Positions 1-7,024 of a stretch of 17,408 bases of DNA are shown here, piece by piece (positions within the stretch are counted from its first letter, which is position 1; each line of letters begins with the position of its first letter). The stretch spans positions 1-17,408 of the forward strand of contig CAYFLU010000066.1 of the NCBI GenBank assembly GCA_964343975.1, read 5' to 3'. Origin of the DNA: SCUN01 sp964343975 (GTDB lineage: Bacteria; Acidobacteriota; Vicinamibacteria; Vicinamibacterales; SCN-69-37). The notes beneath the pieces were generated by a model. The model worked only from the letters and a program-made list of their open reading frames with translations, did no database searches and was not told where the DNA came from. Both the position numbers and the translations under genes were made by a program.

Positions 1-1831
1 CGGCCAGGACAGCGCCCTGCCGTCGCTCAAGACCGACCTCGCGGCGATCGCCGCGGCGGCCGAGGCTGCGCTCGCGTCGTTCGATGCGCGCGATCCACAG
101 AAGAGCGCCGCCCCGGTCGCGACCGGTCTCGAGCGCGTGCGCGCGCTCCGCACGGCGGTGCGCGCCAGCACGCTCAGCGCCGATGCGAAGGCCGAGCTCG
201 ACTGGCGCCTCACGCGCAAGGAAGGCGATTTCATGAAGGCCCTCGCGCTCGCCACCGGCGTGCAGGTGCGCGTGACCAGTCCCGACGGCGACGTCGTCCG
301 CGGCCAGCGCGTGAACGTGACCGCGCAGGTGTTCAACACCGGCGCGCAGCCGATCACCGTCGATCAGATCGCGCTGAACGTGCCGCAGGGCTGGACGGCC
401 ACGCTCGCCTCGGGTCAGCCGGCGCGCGTCGCGCCGCGCGGCACGCTCGCGCTCACCTATGCCGTGACCGTGGGGCCGAACGCGCGCTACTCGCAGCCGT
501 ACTGGAAAACGCACCCGGGTGTCGACCGCTACGACATCGAGGTGCCGGCCGACCAGACGCTGCCGTGGAGCCCGCCCGACATCACGGCGACGGTGCGCTA
601 CACGGCCGCCGGCTCCGGCGCCGTGATCGACGCGCCGGCCTACTACCGCTACGACGGCCCCTGGGTCGGCGGTGAAAAGCAGAAGGTCGTGAACGTGGTG
701 CCCGCCGTGTCCGTCGCCCTGTCACCCGACATCGCGGTCGTGCCGATGGCGGCCGGCGGCAAGCGCAAGGAATTCCGCGTGTCGCTGAAGAACAACGCGC
801 CGACCGGCGGCGCGGTGACGGTGAAGTTGCAGGCGCCGTCCGGCTGGAGCGTGACGCCGGCATCCGCGACCGTGACCTTCGCCGTGGAGAACGAAGAGAC
901 CTCGGCGCAATTCTTCGTCACGCCGCCGGCGCGCCTGAGCGCCGGCACGGTCACACTCACCGCCACGGCCACGCGCGACGGCGTCGACTACGGCGACGGC
1001 TATCAGGTCATCGCCTACAACCACATCCAGGAACGCCATCTCTTCCATCCGGCGGCCTCGACCGTGAAGATCATCGACGTCACGGTGCCGGCCGGTCTGC
1101 GCATCGGCTACGTGATGGCGTCGGGAGACAAGACGGCCGACGCCATTCAGCAGCTCGGCGCGACCGTGGATCTGCTGACGCCGACCGATGTCGCCTTCGG
1201 CGATCTCTCCCGCTACTCCACCATCGTGCTCGGCATCCGCGCGTATGAAATCCGCGGCGACGTGCGCGGCTATCACGCGCGGCTCATGGACTACGCGAAG
1301 AACGGCGGCCACCTGGTTGTGCAGTACAACAAGGTCTCGATGAACCAACTCGGCGCGGGCGCGGCCGGCGTCGGCACCAACGGCTTCCGCGGCATGGATC
1401 TGGGCGCGGCGGCAGGCGCCGGCGGACGCGGGCGCGGCGGGGCGCCGGCGGCGAGCCCCTACGTGCCCTACCCGGGCGCGATCACGAGCAATCGCGTGAC
1501 CGTCGAAGAAGCCCCGATCCGGATACTCGATCCGACGGCGACGCTGCTGACGACGCCGAACAAGATCGGCGCGGCCGACTTCGATCGCTGGGTGCAGGAA
1601 CGCGGTCTGTACTTCTTCGGCGCGAACGCGCCGGAATACAAGGACCTGCTGGCCTCGACCGATCCGTGGCCCTACAACCCGGGCGAGAAGGTCGGTCTGC
1701 TCACGACCGCGAAGGTCGGGAAGGGCACGTGGACGTATCTCGGGATCGGCCTGTGGCGTCAGTTGCCGGCCGGGACGACGGGCGCGTATCGCATGCTCGC
1801 GAATCTGATTGCCCAACCGCGCGGCCGCTAA
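1..1831 (+). CDS. PIG-L/LmbE-type deacetylase, C-terminal part (5' truncated by window edge)
   Basis: The frame is open from base 2 to the TAA at 1829-1831, giving 609 visible residues; the GTG at 137 is internal and the true start lies outside the window. What is visible is two beta-sandwich, NEW3-like regions (residues about 75-180 and 230-330; hallmarks are 'VFNTG', 'LNVPQGW' and 'LQAPSGW'). These are followed by a glutamine-amidotransferase-like alpha/beta domain (about 350-609) with 'YSTIVLGIRAYE' and 'GGHLVVQYNK', ending 'GLWRQLPAGTTGAYRMLANLI'. I recognise this arrangement from long acidobacterial PIG-L family proteins whose N-terminal zinc deacetylase domain would be upstream, so the deacetylase function is inferred and its catalytic residues cannot be seen. 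A Gly/Ala/Arg-rich insert (about nt 1354-1460) interrupts the last domain. Such proteins are usually exported. The gene converges on the ROK gene with only 9 nt between stop codons. Confidence 0.75.
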   Translation, partial: GQDSALPSLKTDLAAIAAAAEAALASFDARDPQKSAAPVATGLERVRALRTAVRASTLSADAKAELDWRLTRKEGDFMKALALATGVQVRVTSPDGDVVRGQRVNVTAQVFNTGAQPITVDQIALNVPQGWTATLASGQPARVAPRGTLALTYAVTVGPNARYSQPYWKTHPGVDRYDIEVPADQTLPWSPPDITATVRYTAAGSGAVIDAPAYYRYDGPWVGGEKQKVVNVVPAVSVALSPDIAVVPMAAGGKRKEFRVSLKNNAPTGGAVTVKLQAPSGWSVTPASATVTFAVENEETSAQFFVTPPARLSAGTVTLTATATRDGVDYGDGYQVIAYNHIQERHLFHPAASTVKIIDVTVPAGLRIGYVMASGDKTADAIQQLGATVDLLTPTDVAFGDLSRYSTIVLGIRAYEIRGDVRGYHARLMDYAKNGGHLVVQYNKVSMNQLGAGAAGVGTNGFRGMDLGAAAGAGGRGRGGAPAASPYVPYPGAITSNRVTVEEAPIRILDPTATLLTTPNKIGAADFDRWVQERGLYFFGANAPEYKDLLASTDPWPYNPGEKVGLLTTAKVGKGTWTYLGIGLWRQLPAGTTGAYRMLANLIAQPRGR

Positions 1832-1840
1832 GGCCGCGCG
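1818..1840. terminator. GC hairpin spanning the stop codon at a convergent junction
   Basis: A perfect 9-bp inverted repeat (CGCGCGGCC at 1818-1826 and GGCCGCGCG at 1832-1840) has a 5-nt loop GCTAA that contains the upstream gene's TAA. It fills the whole gap up to the ROK stop codon (1841-1843, read on the minus strand). It could act in both directions, but neither side has a U-tract, so it is not a textbook intrinsic terminator. Confidence 0.5.
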
Positions 1841-3007
1841 TTACACGCGCTGACGCCCGGCGATCTCGAACAGCCGGGCTTCAGCGAGTTCGCCCGCCGA
1901 ATACAACGCCCCCATCAACTGCGCTTCGTCGCCGAGCGCCGACGTCTTGATCGCCGGCACGTTCGGGACGATGCGCGCCACGACGCGCCGGACCGGCTCG
2001 ATGAGGAGCGGCCCGGCGTGACTGAGGCCGCCGCCAAACACGACGAGCGCCGGATCGAGCACGGTGGTGATGTTGGCCACGGCGGTGCCAAGATAGATCG
2101 CCAGCTGCTCGAGCACGCGCACGCTCTCCGGATCGCCGGCGGCCGCGCGATCGAACACCGCCTTCCATCCGTCGGGCCCGGCGCCGACTCGGCTCTCGAG
2201 ATAGCCACTCTGCCCGTAGTCGACGAGCCAGTCGCGATGATCCAGATTCATGCGCGAGACCTCGCCGGCATACCAGTGGTGACCGCGATGGAGCCGTCCG
2301 CCGACCATGACGCCGGCCCCGACGCCCGCGCCGATGGCGATGAAGACGAAGTCGTCGACATCACGCGCGGAGCCCTGCCAGCGTTCGCCGAGCGCGGCCA
2401 TGTTGGCGTCGTTGTCGACGCGCGTGGGCACATTGAAGCGCTGCTGCAGACGATCACGCAGCGGCACATCAACCCAGCCCCGCAGGTGCGCCGCTTCGAT
2501 CACGCGGCCGTCGGTGACGTTGGTCATGCCCGGCGCGCCGACGCCGATCGCAAACAGCTTCGAGAGGTCCTTGCCGGCCTCGGCGCACACACGCTCGATG
2601 CCGCGTTCCACCTGTTCGAGCACGCCTTCGCGCGATTCGGCGGCCGTGCGTTCGCGCATACGCGCGAGCACCGTCCCGGTCAAATCCGTCAGGGCGATGC
2701 GCATCGTCTGCGACCCGATGTCGACGCCCACCAGATAGCCGAATTCGTTGTTGGCCGACAGCATCATCGGCGGCCGGCCCCGCTGCGCGACGCCGATCCC
2801 GAGTTCCTGCAACAACGCGACGTCGCTCACGAGGTCTTCGACGATGGCCGACACGGTCGGCGGGCTGAGCCGCGTCTTCTTGGCCACGTCGGCCCGCGAG
2901 ATCGGGCCGAAGCGCCGGACGACGTCGAAGACCCGCTGCCGATGCACGGCGCGGGCGTTGACGGCGCCGGTGCCGTGGTCGAGGCGGTGTGCGGGCGTCC
3001 AGGACAT
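1841..3007 (-). CDS. ROK-family transcriptional regulator (zinc-site-degenerate)
   Basis: This 388-residue protein has an N-terminal winged helix-turn-helix (about residues 20-75; 'PISRADVAKKTRLSPPTVSAIVEDL') and a ROK sugar-kinase-like domain from about residue 90. The phosphate-binding 'VGVDIGS' is at 93-99 and the catalytic-type 'VDNDAN' at 197-202. This is the NagC/Mlc/XylR architecture: a DNA-binding repressor sensing a sugar or sugar derivative. The usual ROK zinc site (GEIGH plus CxCGxxGC) is gone: the His is Arg252 and the three Cys align with Val262, Tyr264 and Tyr269. I prefer the ATG at 3007; the in-frame ATG at 3043 overlaps a perfect -35 box. Its position between a PIG-L-type gene and a divergent penicillin-binding protein suggests, without proving, an amino-sugar or cell-wall signal. 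The effector is unknown. Confidence 0.88.
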   Translation of the reverse strand: MSWTPAHRLDHGTGAVNARAVHRQRVFDVVRRFGPISRADVAKKTRLSPPTVSAIVEDLVSDVALLQELGIGVAQRGRPPMMLSANNEFGYLVGVDIGSQTMRIALTDLTGTVLARMRERTAAESREGVLEQVERGIERVCAEAGKDLSKLFAIGVGAPGMTNVTDGRVIEAAHLRGWVDVPLRDRLQQRFNVPTRVDNDANMAALGERWQGSARDVDDFVFIAIGAGVGAGVMVGGRLHRGHHWYAGEVSRMNLDHRDWLVDYGQSGYLESRVGAGPDGWKAVFDRAAAGDPESVRVLEQLAIYLGTAVANITTVLDPALVVFGGGLSHAGPLLIEPVRRVVARIVPNVPAIKTSALGDEAQLMGALYSAGELAEARLFEIAGRQRV

Positions 3008-3020
3008 ACAGTGGTGTTCG

Positions 3021-3050
3021 ACCGTAGTGCCCGGCCGATCCATGTGTCAA
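3021..3050 (-). promoter_or_regulatory. Putative promoter of the ROK regulator gene
   Basis: On the minus strand TTGACA (3050 to 3045) matches the -35 consensus exactly, followed 18 nt later by TACGGT (3026 to 3021) as a weak -10. Transcription would start about 3014, just before the ATG at 3007. The divergent penicillin-binding protein gene starts at 3096, so both promoters share this short gap and the regulator could control both. Confidence 0.45.
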
Positions 3051-3076
3051 GCGAACGGCTGTGCGCAAACTCGGCG

Positions 3077-3082
3077 TAGACT
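3077..3082 (+). promoter_or_regulatory. Putative -10 box of the class A PBP gene
   Basis: TAGACT lies 13 nt before the ATG at 3096, so the leader would be only a few nucleotides. No good -35 and no strong Shine-Dalgarno are visible; a weak GAG occurs about 10 nt before the start. Confidence 0.3.
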
Positions 3083-3095
3083 TGAGAGCCGCAGC

Positions 3096-5456
3096 ATGGT
3101 CACACGCCCACCCGCACCACCCAGCCGCCGAAAGGCGGACCCGCCGCCGACGTTGCGGTCGACACCGCAGCGCCGCGCCGCCACGCCCACCGGCGGTGGC
3201 GGCGGCAAGCGCAAGTGGGCCCGCTGGTTCGTGTGGACCGTCGCGGCGGCGGTCGTGCTGGTCGTGGGCATCACGTCTTATTACTGGATCACCGTCGGTC
3301 GCATGATCGACAAGCGCCTCGGCGGCGGCGAAGACCGGCCGATGCCGCGCATCTACGGCCGGACGTTCGAGGTCACCCCCGGTCAGGCCCTGTCGGTGGC
3401 CGAACTGCGCGCGCGGTTGACCAACGTCGGCTACGTCGAGAAAGCCAAGCCGGAACAGCCCGGGGAATTTGCGCCAACACCCACCGGCCTCTTGCTCGTG
3501 ACCAAGCCGGTCGGCACCCAGAAGTCCGAGATCGTGAAGATCGAGTTCTCGAAGGGGCCCGGGAGCGTGGTCACGAAGATGGGCCCACCGATCGGCAAGG
3601 GCACCGTCAACAAGGTCACGCTCGAGGCGCCGCTCCTCGCGGCGTTGGCCAGCGGCGAACGCCGCCGCTACGTGCCGCTCTCCGCCATTCCGAAGCGGAT
3701 GATCAACGCGGTGCTGGCCATCGAAGACCGCCGCTTCTACGACCATCCCGGGATCGACCCGATCGGCGCCATCGGCGCGCTCGTGCGCAATCTGCGCGGC
3801 GACAAGGCCTATCTGGCCGGCGGCAGCACGCTCACGCAGCAGATCGTCAAGAACACGTTCCTCACGCCCGAGAAAACGCTGAAGCGCAAGCTCTCCGAGC
3901 AGTTCATCGCGATCGTGATGGAGCGGCGTCTCACGAAAGACCAGATCCTTGAGCTGTACCTCAACGAAGTCGTGCTCGGTCAGCGTGGGCCGTTCGAGAT
4001 TCACGGCGTGGCGGAAGCCACGCGCGTGTTCTTCGGCGTGGACCTGCGCAACGTCTCGATCGCGCAGGCGGCCACGATTGCCGGCGTGATCCAGTCGCCG
4101 TCGCGGCTGTCGCCGTTCCGCAATCCGGAGCGCGCGCTCGAGCGGCGCAACGTCGTCCTGAAGGAAATGGCGGAGGCCGGCTTCATCACGCCGGAGGAAA
4201 AGACCAAGGCGCAGGCCGAACCGATCGGCGTCTCGGCGCGCGCGATGGAAAACGAGGCGCCCTACTTCGTCGACTACGTGAGCCAGATCGTCGATGACGG
4301 CTACGCCGGCCTGCTGAAGAAGGATGCCAACGTCGACGTCTACACGACGCTCGACTCCTACCTGCAGCGCATCGCGCAGGAGGCGCTCGCGGAGGGCATC
4401 GCGCAGGTCGACAAGCGTCTGGCCGCGCGTAAGAAAAAGGAAATCGCGCAGGCCGCGATGGTCGTGGCCGATGCACACACCGGCGAGATCCTCGCGATGA
4501 TCGGCGGACGCGGCTACAGCCAGTCGCAATACAACCGCGCCGTCACGTCCCGCCGCCAGCCGGGTTCCACCTTCAAGCCGTTCGTGTATCTCGCCGCCTT
4601 CGAGAAGATGGCGGAGACCGGCGGCAAGGAACTCACACCGGCCACGATCCAGATCGATGAGCCGACGACGTGGGTCGACGATCTGGGCAAGCCGTATTCG
4701 CCGGGCAACTATCAGAACGAATACGACGGCCCGGTGACGCTGCGCTTCGCCCTCGCCCACTCACGCAACATCGTGGCGATCAAGGTCGCCGAGCAGACCG
4801 GATACGACCGCGTGGCCGATCTGTGGAAGAAGGTCGGCGTCGGCACGCCCGCCAAGCCGTATCCGTCGATCGCGCTCGGCGTGTTCGAAGCCTCGCCGGT
4901 GGAAATGACGTCGGCCTACACGCTCTTCGAGAACGCCGGTGTGCTGCATCCGCTACGCGCGATCCAGCGCATCATCGAGAACGGTCAGGACAAGAAGGTC
5001 AAGGTCGACGACCCGCGCCCGATTGCCCGTCCGGAGACGACGTTCCTCGTCACCAACATGCTGCGGTCGGTCCTCGATGAAGGCACCGCCGCAGCCGCGC
5101 GCACCTGGGGCTTTACCGTCGACGGCGCCGGCAAGACCGGCACGACCAACGACCAGCGCGACGCGTGGTTCATCGGCTTCACGCCAGATCTGATTGCCAC
5201 GGTATGGGTCGGCTTCGACAACAACAACCCGATCGGCCTCACCGGCGCCGAAGCGGCGCTGCCGATCTGGACCGCCTTCATGAAACGCGCGGTGTCCGGC
5301 CGGCCCGAGCGCTCCTTCGACGTCCCGGAAGGTCTGGTCTTCGTCGACATCGACAAGGAAACCGGCAAACTGGCCACGCCGGGCTGCCCGAAGACCATCC
5401 GGGAGGCATTTCTGCCCGGCACCGAGCCGACCGAGACCTGCCCCATCCATCGGTAA
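3096..5456 (+). CDS. Class A penicillin-binding protein, PBP1b-like (transglycosylase/transpeptidase)
   Basis: This 786-residue bifunctional enzyme polymerises lipid II into glycan strands and cross-links the stem peptides on the outer face of the inner membrane. A Pro/Arg-rich cytosolic tail (1-40) leads to one transmembrane anchor (about 44-66), then a UB2H-like segment ('RIYGRTFEVTPGQALS', about 85-180), typical of PBP1b rather than PBP1a. The GT51 domain has 'EDRRFYDHPG' with catalytic Glu210, 'GGSTLTQQIVKN', 'RKLSEQF' and 'ELYLNEV'. The transpeptidase has STFK (Ser491, Lys494), SRN (556-558) and KTGTTN (from Lys680), so both activities look intact. The start at ATG 3096 is chosen because upstream in-frame codons run into the divergent ROK gene. 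It is not clearly in an operon; hrcA follows 48 nt later with its own promoter. Confidence 0.95.
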   Translation: MVTRPPAPPSRRKADPPPTLRSTPQRRAATPTGGGGGKRKWARWFVWTVAAAVVLVVGITSYYWITVGRMIDKRLGGGEDRPMPRIYGRTFEVTPGQALSVAELRARLTNVGYVEKAKPEQPGEFAPTPTGLLLVTKPVGTQKSEIVKIEFSKGPGSVVTKMGPPIGKGTVNKVTLEAPLLAALASGERRRYVPLSAIPKRMINAVLAIEDRRFYDHPGIDPIGAIGALVRNLRGDKAYLAGGSTLTQQIVKNTFLTPEKTLKRKLSEQFIAIVMERRLTKDQILELYLNEVVLGQRGPFEIHGVAEATRVFFGVDLRNVSIAQAATIAGVIQSPSRLSPFRNPERALERRNVVLKEMAEAGFITPEEKTKAQAEPIGVSARAMENEAPYFVDYVSQIVDDGYAGLLKKDANVDVYTTLDSYLQRIAQEALAEGIAQVDKRLAARKKKEIAQAAMVVADAHTGEILAMIGGRGYSQSQYNRAVTSRRQPGSTFKPFVYLAAFEKMAETGGKELTPATIQIDEPTTWVDDLGKPYSPGNYQNEYDGPVTLRFALAHSRNIVAIKVAEQTGYDRVADLWKKVGVGTPAKPYPSIALGVFEASPVEMTSAYTLFENAGVLHPLRAIQRIIENGQDKKVKVDDPRPIARPETTFLVTNMLRSVLDEGTAAAARTWGFTVDGAGKTGTTNDQRDAWFIGFTPDLIATVWVGFDNNNPIGLTGAEAALPIWTAFMKRAVSGRPERSFDVPEGLVFVDIDKETGKLATPGCPKTIREAFLPGTEPTETCPIHR

Positions 5457-5471
5457 ACAGCCGGGTTGCGC

Positions 5472-5477
5472 TATACT
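5472..5477 (+). promoter_or_regulatory. Putative -10 box of the hrcA operon
   Basis: TATACT lies in the 48-nt gap between the PBP gene stop (5456) and hrcA (5505). Initiation would fall near 5484, inside the CIRCE-like operator. No convincing -35 hexamer is seen 16-18 nt upstream. Confidence 0.5.
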
Positions 5478-5478
5478 T

Positions 5479-5505
5479 CTAGCAGTCTCGTCCCCAGACT
5501 GCTAA
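5479..5505 (+). promoter_or_regulatory. CIRCE-like HrcA operator overlapping the hrcA start codon
   Basis: The inverted repeat CTAGCAGTC (5479-5487), a 9-nt spacer, then GACTGCTAA (5497-5505). The known CIRCE consensus is TTAGCACTC-N9-GAGTGCTAA. Spacing and arm length match exactly. The C-to-G change at arm position 7 is mirrored in the other arm, preserving dyad symmetry; only the first base (C for T) breaks it. The last A of the right arm is the A of the hrcA ATG. Its location just downstream of the -10 predicts repression by HrcA through blocking of initiation. Confidence 0.85.
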
Positions 5506-6530
5506 TGACCGACCTTACGGACCGTCAGCATCGTCTTCTCGCCCGCCTCGTGGCGGAATACATCGAGCAGGGGGAGCCTGTGTCGTCGAGCTGGCTCGCT
5601 GAGAACAGTGGGCTCGGCGTCTCCTCCGCCACGGTGCGCAACATCCTGTCGCATCTCGAGGAAAGCGGTCTGCTCCGGCAGCCGCACACCTCCGCCGGCC
5701 GCGTGCCGACCGATTCGGGTTATCGCCGGTACGTGGAAGGGGTGCTGTCGGGTCGCCGCCGCACCCGCGTCGCCAACGAGATCGAAGCGCGGCTGCGCCA
5801 CGCGGGCACGGTCGGCGACATCCTCGACAACGCGTCGCAGGAACTGGCGCGGCAGTCGAATCACATCGGCTTCGCGTTGACCACGAGCCCGGCCTCCGAG
5901 CTGCGGCATGTCGACTTCGTGAGCCTCGATCCGCGCCGCGTGCTCGTCATCGTCGTGTCGACCGGCGGCCACATCACGCACAAAGTCGTCGAGACGGCCG
6001 AGGAACACGATCCGGCGCAGCTCGTGCAGGCGGCCAACTACATCAATCAGGAATTCGCGGGGCTGTCGATCGACGAGGCCCGCACGGCGGTGGCGCGGCA
6101 TCTGCGCGAAGAGCGCGTGCTCTACGATGCCCTGCTCGCGCGCGCGCTGCAGTTCGCGCAGTCGGGCCTCAACGAGGTGTCGCCCGCGCAGACGGTCAGC
6201 ATTCAGGGCACGTCCGCGTTCCTCAATGGGCTCACCGAACGCGACGAACACATGACGCTCGAGACGCTCCGCGCGCTCTTCCGCATGATCGAAGAGAAGC
6301 ACCGGCTCCTCGAGCTGCTCACGAAATACATGAACGCGGGCGGTCTCACGATCGTCATTGGTTCCGAGCATCAGGAACCCGACATGCATCCGTTCAGCCT
6401 CGTGGCCTCGACCGTCCAGGACGGGTCGCGGACCGCGACGGTGGGCGTGATCGGCCCGACCCGGATGCGCTATCCCAAAACGATTTCGGTCGTCGACTCG
6501 GTGTCGCAGGCCGTGAATCGTGTGCTCTAA
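5505..6530 (+). CDS. hrcA: Heat-inducible transcription repressor HrcA
   Basis: This 341-residue repressor binds CIRCE operators and controls class I heat-shock genes. The N-terminal winged helix carries the family signature 'SSATVRNILSHLEESGLL' followed by 'QPHTSAGRVPTDSGYRRYV' (about residues 35-75); a GAF-like middle region and the C-terminal 'VGVIGPTRMRYPKTISVVD' block (about 310-330) are also typical. Length is normal for the family. Start: the ATG at 5505 gives 'MTDLTDRQHRLL', the usual HrcA N-terminus; the upstream in-frame start at 5466 would precede the -10 box and is rejected. No Shine-Dalgarno is seen, because the 20-nt leader is made of the operator. It heads an operon with grpE (8-nt gap), dnaJ and prmA. 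Confidence 0.97.
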   Translation: MTDLTDRQHRLLARLVAEYIEQGEPVSSSWLAENSGLGVSSATVRNILSHLEESGLLRQPHTSAGRVPTDSGYRRYVEGVLSGRRRTRVANEIEARLRHAGTVGDILDNASQELARQSNHIGFALTTSPASELRHVDFVSLDPRRVLVIVVSTGGHITHKVVETAEEHDPAQLVQAANYINQEFAGLSIDEARTAVARHLREERVLYDALLARALQFAQSGLNEVSPAQTVSIQGTSAFLNGLTERDEHMTLETLRALFRMIEEKHRLLELLTKYMNAGGLTIVIGSEHQEPDMHPFSLVASTVQDGSRTATVGVIGPTRMRYPKTISVVDSVSQAVNRVL

Positions 6531-6538
6531 GACACGCC

Positions 6539-7024
6539 GTGACTGACAACACTGACGACCTCACTTCTGTGGATGTGGCTGCGCTCACCGCTGAGCGCGA
6601 CGACTTGAAGGACCGGCTGCTGCGCTCGGCCGCCGAGTTCGACAACTATCGCAAGCGCGTGGATCGCGAACGCCGCGAGCTGTCCGAAGCGGCCGCCGCC
6701 GATCTCATCCGCGACCTCCTGCCCGTGATCGACGACCTCGAGCGCGCGATGGCGGTGTCGCAGAAGGAAGCCCACGCCGGCGACTCGGCGCTCTTGCGCG
6801 GTGTGGAGCTGATCCACAAACAGCTGCTCGACCAGCTGCGCAAGCGCGGCGTCGAGCCGATCGAGGCCGTGGGCCAGCCGTTCGATCCGCAGATCCACGA
6901 ATCGGTGGCCGCCGAACACGTCCCGGGCAAACCGGACGGTGAAGTGCTCGAGGAGTTCCGGCGCGGCTATCGCGCCGGCGGCCGTCTGCTCCGCCCGTCG
7001 ATGGTGAAGGTGGCCAAGGCGTGA
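6539..7024 (+). CDS. grpE: GrpE nucleotide exchange factor
   Basis: This 161-residue cytosolic co-chaperone releases ADP from DnaK. It has an N-terminal helical coiled-coil region ('RDDLKDRLLRSAAEFDNYRK', about 18-60) and the family block 'DLLPVIDDLERAM' (about 57-70). The C-terminal beta domain includes 'GVEPIEAVGQPFDPQIHESV' and ends 'GRLLRPSMVKVAKA'. It is a little shorter than many GrpE proteins because the acidic N-terminal tail is short. The start is GTG at 6539, 8 nt after the hrcA stop, without a recognisable Shine-Dalgarno, so translational coupling to hrcA is likely. Its 3' end overlaps dnaJ by 4 nt (GTGA). Its partner dnaK is not in the operon or elsewhere in the window. Confidence 0.96.
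   Translation: MTDNTDDLTSVDVAALTAERDDLKDRLLRSAAEFDNYRKRVDRERRELSEAAAADLIRDLLPVIDDLERAMAVSQKEAHAGDSALLRGVELIHKQLLDQLRKRGVEPIEAVGQPFDPQIHESVAAEHVPGKPDGEVLEEFRRGYRAGGRLLRPSMVKVAKA

Noticed and set aside
2018..3079. A 353-codon plus-strand open frame opposite the ROK gene
   Set aside because: The ROK protein on the minus strand has clear HTH and kinase-fold motifs; this frame has His/Arg/Asp-rich shadow composition.
2748..3095. Extended N-terminus of the PBP
   Set aside because: It would overlap the ROK gene and its promoter; the first 116 residues look like shadow sequence, and ATG 3096 gives the usual basic tail plus membrane anchor.
2469..4760. A 763-codon open frame on the minus strand opposite the ROK and PBP genes
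   Set aside because: It is antisense to two well-recognised proteins, has Arg/Asp/His-rich composition typical of GC-rich shadow frames, and shows no domain.
5466..5504. Upstream start for hrcA
   Set aside because: It precedes the predicted -10 and the operator, and the extra residues do not match HrcA proteins.
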